Shown here piece after piece: positions 7,912 through 11,765 of a stretch of 11,765 bases of DNA. The stretch lies in contig AWNV01000073.1 in assembly GCA_000493965.1 (NCBI GenBank), positions 2,784 to 14,548 of the forward strand, given 5' to 3'. A program made the translations under genes and the position numbers. Below the pieces are notes generated by a model. It did no database searches and was not told the origin of the DNA. It saw only the letters and a list, made by a program, of their open reading frames with translations. How positions within the stretch are numbered: position 1 is the stretch's first letter; each line of letters opens with the position of its first letter. This stretch comes from Candidatus Aminicenans sakinawicola JGI OTU-1. Lineage in GTDB: Bacteria > Acidobacteriota > Aminicenantia > Aminicenantales > Aminicenantaceae.

Positions 7912-8691
7912 TTATTTTTTAAACTCTTCAAATTTTCTATCTATCTCATTTCTTAATTTTTTCCCAACTTTATAAAATACATCTAACAGTTCTTCATAGA
8001 TGTTATCATTTGCAACAAAATTCCAGAATTCCTTTCCAACCAGAATTTCTCCTTTTTTTAAATCATACAATCCCTTTAGTGTCCATCTCTCATAAGGTTC
8101 CGGATGATAAGGATTATATGGAATCGCTAGTCTTGTAAAGACCATGACATTTTTCTCTTGGCTTAACCTTAGTCCTGTCCATCTCAGAAGTTTCAGTTTC
8201 AATGCTACGAATTCCTTAACATTTGGTTTTGCACTGGTGATATCAAAATAATTCTCTTCATTTTTCATTTTCACAAACAGATCTACAACCGAATCGGGAT
8301 CATGTTTTGGCTCTCCTGCCTTAATATTTTCTCTTATTTGTTCTGTCTCAAGAATTTTGTCTGTAGCCGCTTCACCTTTCCTCAATTGATAATGAATATT
8401 ATTGATAAGATTTTCTGTATCGCCATCTATTTCACCAAGCAATTTATACTGCCTTTCCGCTCGATTGCTGGCACTATTTGCCAGAATGACTGCGACCTGC
8501 TCCCAGATAGACATTCCAAATGTGGTATTCATTGAGTGGATAAAGGAAAACATTGCATATCGATCTTTACCAAGAAGCCTATAATGGAATGGCATATGTA
8601 CCGTTTCGGGTTTGTAATTCTTTAATTTCTCTCTAACAGTATTAATTAGAAGATTAGCGATTTCCCTTTTTGTATTTGATTGTAAAGTCAT
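7912..8691 (-). CDS. Type II restriction endonuclease, TdeIII-like
   Basis: Predicted restriction endonuclease of 259 residues, second gene of an operon with the methyltransferase that starts 2 bases after its stop. The N-terminal half is helical (SIWEQVAVILANSASNRAER). A PD-(D/E)XK-like core sits at about 130-165, with Asp137 in VVDLFVK, then YFDITSAKPN (148-157). The C-terminal part has PYNPYHPEPYERWTL and FWNFVANDNIYEELLDVFYKVG. From memory this layout, with the KPN after the catalytic strand, matches the TdeIII/MjaII-type family, whose characterised members cut GGNCC. Specificity here is inference. The strand reads D-I-T, whereas relatives as I recall them have E-I-K; Lys155 is kept. The enzyme may therefore be weakened or use a variant site. 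AGAAGG lies 7 bases before the ATG, inside the methyltransferase 3' end. Family call moderately sure, catalytic state uncertain. Confidence 0.72.
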   Translation of the reverse strand: MTLQSNTKREIANLLINTVREKLKNYKPETVHMPFHYRLLGKDRYAMFSFIHSMNTTFGMSIWEQVAVILANSASNRAERQYKLLGEIDGDTENLINNIHYQLRKGEAATDKILETEQIRENIKAGEPKHDPDSVVDLFVKMKNEENYFDITSAKPNVKEFVALKLKLLRWTGLRLSQEKNVMVFTRLAIPYNPYHPEPYERWTLKGLYDLKKGEILVGKEFWNFVANDNIYEELLDVFYKVGKKLRNEIDRKFEEFKK

Positions 8692-8693
8692 AT

Positions 8694-9938
8694 TTATACC
8701 TTCTTCTTTTCGAAATAAAATATAGATTCAAAATACTTGTTAGAGTCCCTTTCTGTTCTCATCAAGACTGGTCTATGGAAAACATCAATAAGTTTAAAAC
8801 CGCATTGTATTCCAATATTAGGATATAAATTAAATTTATCGTTAGCCACAATGAAAATTAATGCTCCATCCTTTAGATACCTGGATACATTTCTAAAAAT
8901 TCCGCCAATGCCTCTAACATACTCATTCTTGGCATTGCAATTTTGACCTTTCCTGGCAGGTCCTATTTCCAAATCATCAAGTCTTGGAAAATTAAATAAT
9001 TCATAAGCATATCTATGCTGTTCATGGTAATCTATAACTCCCACATAGGGAGGAGATGTAAAAATACCATCTATTTTTACATCATCAGACAAGTTAATAG
9101 TTCTTCCATCTCCTTGATAGATTCTTATAAAAGCATCGGTTCTCAGTTTGTCATATTCTTTTAATCGTTTTACAGTATCATAACTATAGCGGTTAATGAA
9201 CTTTAAAGCTTCATCAATAGGCTTACAATATCTTTTATGTTTGATGCACCAGTAAGTCTCTCTTACTGGTTTTTTTGGTCGTGCTAAATCATAATGAGTA
9301 ATCAATCTAGCTGATCGAGCCGATCTCGAAAGAATAACTTTTAAAATACCCTGATTCTTGTAATCTTTAATAATATTTCGATAAAACAATATTTCTTGTA
9401 ATGCTCTGTTAGAGAACCATTCGTTCAAGTATTTGCTTCCAGTATCAAACTTTTCGATATCAATATTAAATAATGGCCTTTCGCCAGTTGTGAGCTGTCT
9501 ACTGAAGGCCCTTAATCTCCTCAATGCATCCTTGATTTCTCTTTCCACTTCTTGATTATCATATTTTTTTGTCTTAACTTTCTGAATCAGCACATTGAAT
9601 GCCGACAGTTCTATTCCTATAGAATTCATTCCTAATATATTTGCCTCTATTAAGGTTGTTCCGGAACCTGAAAAAGGATCAAGTATTGTATCGCCTTTCT
9701 TAAAATATTTCTTTAAAAAAACCTCAACAAGTTGAGGAATGAATTTCCCAAGATATGGATGCAAACGGTGGACATGTTTTGTTCTTTCAAATTCCCTTAC
9801 TCCTAAAAAAGTTAAATCATTTCCTAAGATATTGATATTTCTTTGTGTGTCTACTTTCTTTTCGATAAATTCCATATCAATTCCAAACTTTACAGCAATA
9901 TCACTGTTAGTCTCAGGCATATTTTTTATTTCACTCAT
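8694..9938 (-). CDS. DNA amino-methyltransferase (N4-cytosine or N6-adenine) of a type II R-M system
   Basis: Methyltransferase of 414 residues that should transfer a methyl group from S-adenosylmethionine to an exocyclic amino group, protecting host sites from the adjacent endonuclease. An N-terminal segment with HRLHPYLGKFIPQL (57-70) resembles motif X. Motif I is DPFSGSGTT (87-95) and the catalytic motif IV is TSPPY (294-298). A serine before PPY favours N4-cytosine but does not prove it. The order motif I, then about 200 residues, then motif IV puts the target-recognition region between them. That region holds CIKHKRYC (231-238), a possible metal-binding or structural element. It is the first gene of the operon, with a 2-base gap to the endonuclease gene. 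The ATG at 9938 has only a weak ribosome binding site, and Met7 is an alternative. It contains a perfect hairpin followed by T-residues on the opposite strand (9248-9276). Confidence 0.9.
   Translation of the reverse strand: MSEIKNMPETNSDIAVKFGIDMEFIEKKVDTQRNINILGNDLTFLGVREFERTKHVHRLHPYLGKFIPQLVEVFLKKYFKKGDTILDPFSGSGTTLIEANILGMNSIGIELSAFNVLIQKVKTKKYDNQEVEREIKDALRRLRAFSRQLTTGERPLFNIDIEKFDTGSKYLNEWFSNRALQEILFYRNIIKDYKNQGILKVILSRSARSARLITHYDLARPKKPVRETYWCIKHKRYCKPIDEALKFINRYSYDTVKRLKEYDKLRTDAFIRIYQGDGRTINLSDDVKIDGIFTSPPYVGVIDYHEQHRYAYELFNFPRLDDLEIGPARKGQNCNAKNEYVRGIGGIFRNVSRYLKDGALIFIVANDKFNLYPNIGIQCGFKLIDVFHRPVLMRTERDSNKYFESIFYFEKKKV
9248..9276 (+). terminator. Terminator-like hairpin antisense within the methyltransferase gene
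   Basis: ACCAGTAAG (9248-9256), loop TCTCT and CTTACTGGT (9262-9270) form a perfect 9-base-pair stem. On the plus strand a run of seven T ends it (9270-9276), as in a Rho-independent terminator. It lies wholly inside the minus-strand methyltransferase coding region (KKPVRETYW). It could stop antisense transcripts, or arise by chance from the coding sequence. It would not terminate the methyltransferase mRNA, where the run is A. Confidence 0.4.
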
Positions 9939-9996
9939 TCTTATTATGTACTTATTTCAATTGAACTCAATCATATCTTATTTTTTATTTTATTAA

Positions 9997-10025
9997 ACTT
10001 TATCAGAAATTTTTTCTCCATTCAA
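9997..10025 (-). promoter_or_regulatory. Candidate sigma-70 promoter of the R-M operon
   Basis: On the minus strand TTGAAT (10025-10020) and TAAAGT (10002-9997) are separated by 17 bases, each with 4 of 6 consensus matches. The box pair lies about 60 bases upstream of the methyltransferase ATG in very AT-rich DNA, where chance matches are common. Confidence 0.3.
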
Positions 10026-10066
10026 TTTCAAAATATATAATAATTCAAAATATTCTCATCATAGAC

Positions 10067-10083
10067 AGACTCCAAGGAAGTCT
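10067..10083. other. Small imperfect hairpin
   Basis: AGACTCC (10067-10073) pairs with GGAAGTCT (10076-10083) with one bulged A and a 2-base loop. It lies between the R-M promoter region and the small ORF ending at 10099. On the plus strand it is followed by CTTTATTCT, a poor T-run. On the minus strand no T-run follows, so it is at best a weak boundary element. Confidence 0.2.
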
Positions 10084-10098
10084 CTTTATTCTCACTTA

Positions 10099-10332
10099 TT
10101 ACACTTTTATGTTTGATAGGACTGATTTTCCAGACATTAAGACCACATCCTTTTTTTCTTTCAGAGAATCATCAACAAACTGTTCAATTGCCTCTTTAAT
10201 TATTCCTTTATCATAGTGAAAAGGGATTCTATTGCCTATTCTTCCAAGAACAGTATTTGTAAAGCTGTTTTTATCATTTAGCTCATTCAGAATTATTTCT
10301 ATTTTTTCTAAATTTTTCTTGTAATGATCCAA
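10099..10332 (-). CDS. Small hypothetical ORF, possibly a gene remnant
   Basis: A 77-codon ORF starting at TTG, lysine- and glutamate-rich, with no domain I recognise. The frame stays open upstream of the TTG to a TAA at 10402-10404. This adds 23 residues (including KDAFRTDIHPIKKTFLL) that look as protein-like as the rest but contain no ATG, GTG or TTG. Further stops in the same frame lie at 10417-10419 and 10450-10452. The most natural reading is the 3' end of a decayed gene, or a short gene with a poor start. There is no convincing ribosome binding site. It lies between the R-M operon and the DUF3467 gene, on the same strand as both. Confidence 0.35.
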   Translation of the reverse strand: MDHYKKNLEKIEIILNELNDKNSFTNTVLGRIGNRIPFHYDKGIIKEAIEQFVDDSLKEKKDVVLMSGKSVLSNIKV

Positions 10333-10463
10333 AAAGTGAGAATAAATATTAAGTAAAAACGTCTTTTTTATGGGGTGAATATCCGTCCTAAAGGCATCCT
10401 TTTAAAAATCAGGAAGCTAAGGTTTTAGTGTCTTTGACTTCCAGTTACCTCATTCAGCAATTT

Positions 10464-10778
10464 TTAATTAATAGTTGGTTTATTCTTTTTTTCTCTTTTT
10501 ATCTCTCCAAATTTATTCTCATAATCCTTTATATTGGTCTTCAATGCATTGAGTAAGGCCATGATATGTGAGGGACTTAAGATAACTCTTGAGACAAGTT
10601 GTCCATCACCTCCAAACTTCAAAATGAAGTCAATAAGAAATTCATTTTGTGTATGTTGAATAGCTGCAACGTTAGAATAAACACCTCTAGAAACTTCAGG
10701 ATTTACAATAATTTTAAAAGGACTATTAATTTGTTTTTGCTCCTTACTAGAGGTTTGTTTTTTAGTTGTCTTTTGCAT
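10464..10778 (-). CDS. DUF3467 family protein
   Basis: A 104-residue protein matching DUF3467. The diagnostic run is VYSNVAAIQHTQNEFLIDFILKFG (33-56 region), then VSRVILSPSHIMALLNALKTN and the C-terminal DYENKFGEI. The family is widespread in bacteria and archaea with no assigned function. The first 20 residues are Lys/Gln/Ser-rich and probably disordered. GGAG lies 7 bases before the ATG (plus-strand CTCC at 10786-10789), inside the last codons of the HEPN gene whose stop is 2 bases upstream. The two are thus almost certainly cotranscribed and coupled. As the small second gene next to a putative RNase it could be a partner or antitoxin; that is inference only. About 360 bases down to 10099 follow, with only the doubtful small ORF. 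Confidence 0.8.
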   Translation of the reverse strand: MQKTTKKQTSSKEQKQINSPFKIIVNPEVSRGVYSNVAAIQHTQNEFLIDFILKFGGDGQLVSRVILSPSHIMALLNALKTNIKDYENKFGEIKREKKNKPTIN

Positions 10779-10780
10779 TT

Positions 10781-11449
10781 TTAAACTCCAATGTTTTCTG
10801 AAATTTTTATTATTTCTAATTTCACTTTTTTTAAAATTTCATCACAATATTTTCCCAATTCCCTATCTTTTTCTGTTTCTGGATTGAGGGAAAGTGGGTT
10901 GTCACAAATAATCCAATATATTTCTTGGTACTCTCCAAAAGTGTTGATATATCCAGGAGTCCCTTGCCTTGCAAGTGATTCAATATAAATCGGCCTTCTA
11001 TGAGTAGAACAATTTCTATATTTATCCAAGTCTCGAAAAAAATGCTTCCTTGATAGCTTATCATATATTCTTTTAATATTAATATTTTGATTATTTTGAT
11101 TAAGTTCTTTCTTTACTTTAGCAAAACTTACCTTTTCCTCATTCAAATTCAATCCATGTTTTTGATTAACCACCTGAGAAATAATATCAAATGTTGAATA
11201 TAAACACGCAAAAAATGAATCTACATAGAATTGAATTATATCTCTTATAGTAAAGTCTTGATTATCTGTTGTGGTTAAATTATCATTTTTAGATGAATAA
11301 TCTTTTATCTTTAAAAAAGCATATTCAGCATTTTTTAATTTCGCCTTTACACCTTCAGAATACAGTCTAATTCTGTCAGAAATGCGTGAATTGGATGTTT
11401 CTTCAATTAGTCTTAAAGACATTTTATCTATTTTCTTGTAAAGACTCAT
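10781..11449 (-). CDS. HEPN-domain protein (Cthe_2314-like), putative RNase
   Basis: A mainly helical, soluble protein of 222 residues from the preferred start (226 from the upstream ATG at 11461). Near residue 149 (long-form numbering) it has YRNCSTHRRPI, an R-N-x3-H motif fitting the HEPN RX4-6H signature of metal-independent RNases. An upstream helix, FYVDSFFACLYSTFDIISQVVN, resembles the first helix of Cthe_2314-like HEPN proteins. HEPN proteins often act as toxins or in antiviral RNA cleavage, but many are uncharacterised. I prefer the ATG at 11449: GGAG (11459-11456) sits 6 bases before it, whereas the ATG at 11461 has no ribosome binding site and would lie at the very 5' end of the predicted transcript. 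It is first in a two-gene unit with DUF3467, 2 bases apart. The toxin role is inference. Confidence 0.75.
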   Translation of the reverse strand: MSLYKKIDKMSLRLIEETSNSRISDRIRLYSEGVKAKLKNAEYAFLKIKDYSSKNDNLTTTDNQDFTIRDIIQFYVDSFFACLYSTFDIISQVVNQKHGLNLNEEKVSFAKVKKELNQNNQNINIKRIYDKLSRKHFFRDLDKYRNCSTHRRPIYIESLARQGTPGYINTFGEYQEIYWIICDNPLSLNPETEKDRELGKYCDEILKKVKLEIIKISENIGV

Positions 11450-11469
11450 TTCAGGCTCCATTCAAAATA

Positions 11470-11498
11470 GTTATATATTAATTAATAAAAAATGCTAA
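11470..11498 (-). promoter_or_regulatory. Candidate promoter of the HEPN-DUF3467 unit
   Basis: On the minus strand TTAGCA (11498-11493) and TATAAC (11475-11470) are spaced 17 bases. The -10 box matches 5 of 6 and the -35 box 4 of 6 consensus positions. Transcription would start near 11463, leaving a roughly 14-base leader before the ATG at 11449. The AT-richness tempers confidence. Confidence 0.4.
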
Positions 11499-11508
11499 TT
11501 AACATTTT
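11489..11508. promoter_or_regulatory. Palindromic candidate operator over the -35 box
   Basis: AAAATGCTAATTAACATTTT is a 20-base palindrome with one mismatched pair. It covers the candidate -35 box of the HEPN gene. GCTAATT is also repeated directly at 11494-11500 and 11509-11515. This is the usual position for an autoregulatory operator, as in toxin-antitoxin loci. No binding protein is known. Confidence 0.4.
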
Positions 11509-11528
11509 GCTAATTTATTTATATCTCG

Positions 11529-11561
11529 GAGGCTTACATCTAGAGCAGGTTGTATAGCCTC
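11529..11561. other. Hairpin in noncoding DNA
   Basis: GAGGCTTACA (11529-11538) pairs with TGTATAGCCTC (11551-11561) with one bulge around a 12-base loop. It lies upstream of the HEPN promoter in DNA without a credible gene on either strand. It could be a small RNA fold or a mobile-element end; no T-run supports a terminator. Confidence 0.25.
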
Positions 11562-11701
11562 TCTCGCACATGCCTATTTTAATGAGATGTGTATTTTACT
11601 TTCTTTATCACCGATTTTCGCGGAATTTTAACCGTCATAGGAATATAAGATTTTTACCCAAGATTCACCCAAACTTAAGTGTATATTTTATCCCATTGTA
11701 A
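11562..11701. other. Noncoding stretch, no gene seen
   Basis: With the preceding 100 bases this forms a stretch of about 300 bases without a supportable gene. All frames are broken by stops. No tRNA, transposase fragment or CRISPR repeat was recognised. A 5-base-pair CCATT/AATGG hairpin with a 3-base loop (11693-11705) overlaps the repeat that follows. Confidence 0.4.
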
Positions 11702-11765
11702 ATGGTAAGCTGAATTCCTAGTACTATGGAAAGCAGAAATCCCATGGTAATGGAAGACAGAATTC
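11702..11765. repeat. Degenerate 24-base-period tandem repeat at the window edge
   Basis: Three related 16-mers begin exactly 24 bases apart: ATGGTAAGCTGAATTC (11702), ATGGAAAGCAGAAATC (11726) and ATGGAAGACAGAATTC (11750, ending at the last base). The spacers are also related: TCCCATTGTA (11691-11700) precedes the first copy and TCCCATGGTA (11740-11749) the third. The array is cut by the window end, so its full length is unknown. The copies are too diverged and lack spacers of CRISPR type. Confidence 0.6.

Noticed and set aside
11691..11765. CRISPR array at the right edge
   Set aside because: The 24-base units are adjacent and diverged with no unique spacers of 30 or more bases, and no cas genes are present.

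Overview
This window is AT-rich bacterial DNA from a Gram-negative lineage. It encodes an NtrY/NtrX two-component pair, MgtE, RecO and a MinD-type ATPase carrying ferredoxin domains. That ATPase family is typical of anaerobes such as Desulfobacterota, Nitrospirota and methanogens, so I infer an anaerobic, deltaproteobacteria-like organism. The sequence alone does not fix the taxon.

Left part (1-5772, + strand) is core-like. The end of an NtrY-type sensor kinase enters from the left edge and overlaps an NtrX-type regulator by 4 bases. A 166-base gap follows, then the Mg2+ channel gene mgtE and the repair gene recO 8 bases after it. The NtrX-like protein keeps its receiver Asp and Walker motifs. 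Its sigma-54 contact loop, second arginine finger and sensor II arginine are all substituted, so it probably does not work as a normal sigma-54 activator.

Middle part (5774-7666, - strand) is one 630-residue protein made of two MinD/ferredoxin ATPase units that are usually separate neighbouring genes. It contains an exact in-frame 75-base tandem duplication. It converges on recO with one base between the stop codons.

Right part (7912-11765, - strand) looks like an accessory, defence-type region. It has a type II restriction-modification pair (amino-methyltransferase, then a TdeIII-like endonuclease), a small doubtful ORF, and a tight two-gene unit of a HEPN-domain protein followed by a DUF3467 protein. 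The HEPN gene is preceded by a promoter-like sequence whose -35 box lies in a palindrome, suggesting autoregulation as in toxin-antitoxin loci. The HEPN/DUF3467 pair is the best candidate for an undescribed system here. The last 300 bases hold a hairpin and the start of a 24-base-period tandem repeat cut off by the window edge. No tRNA, rRNA, CRISPR array or intact transposase was seen.
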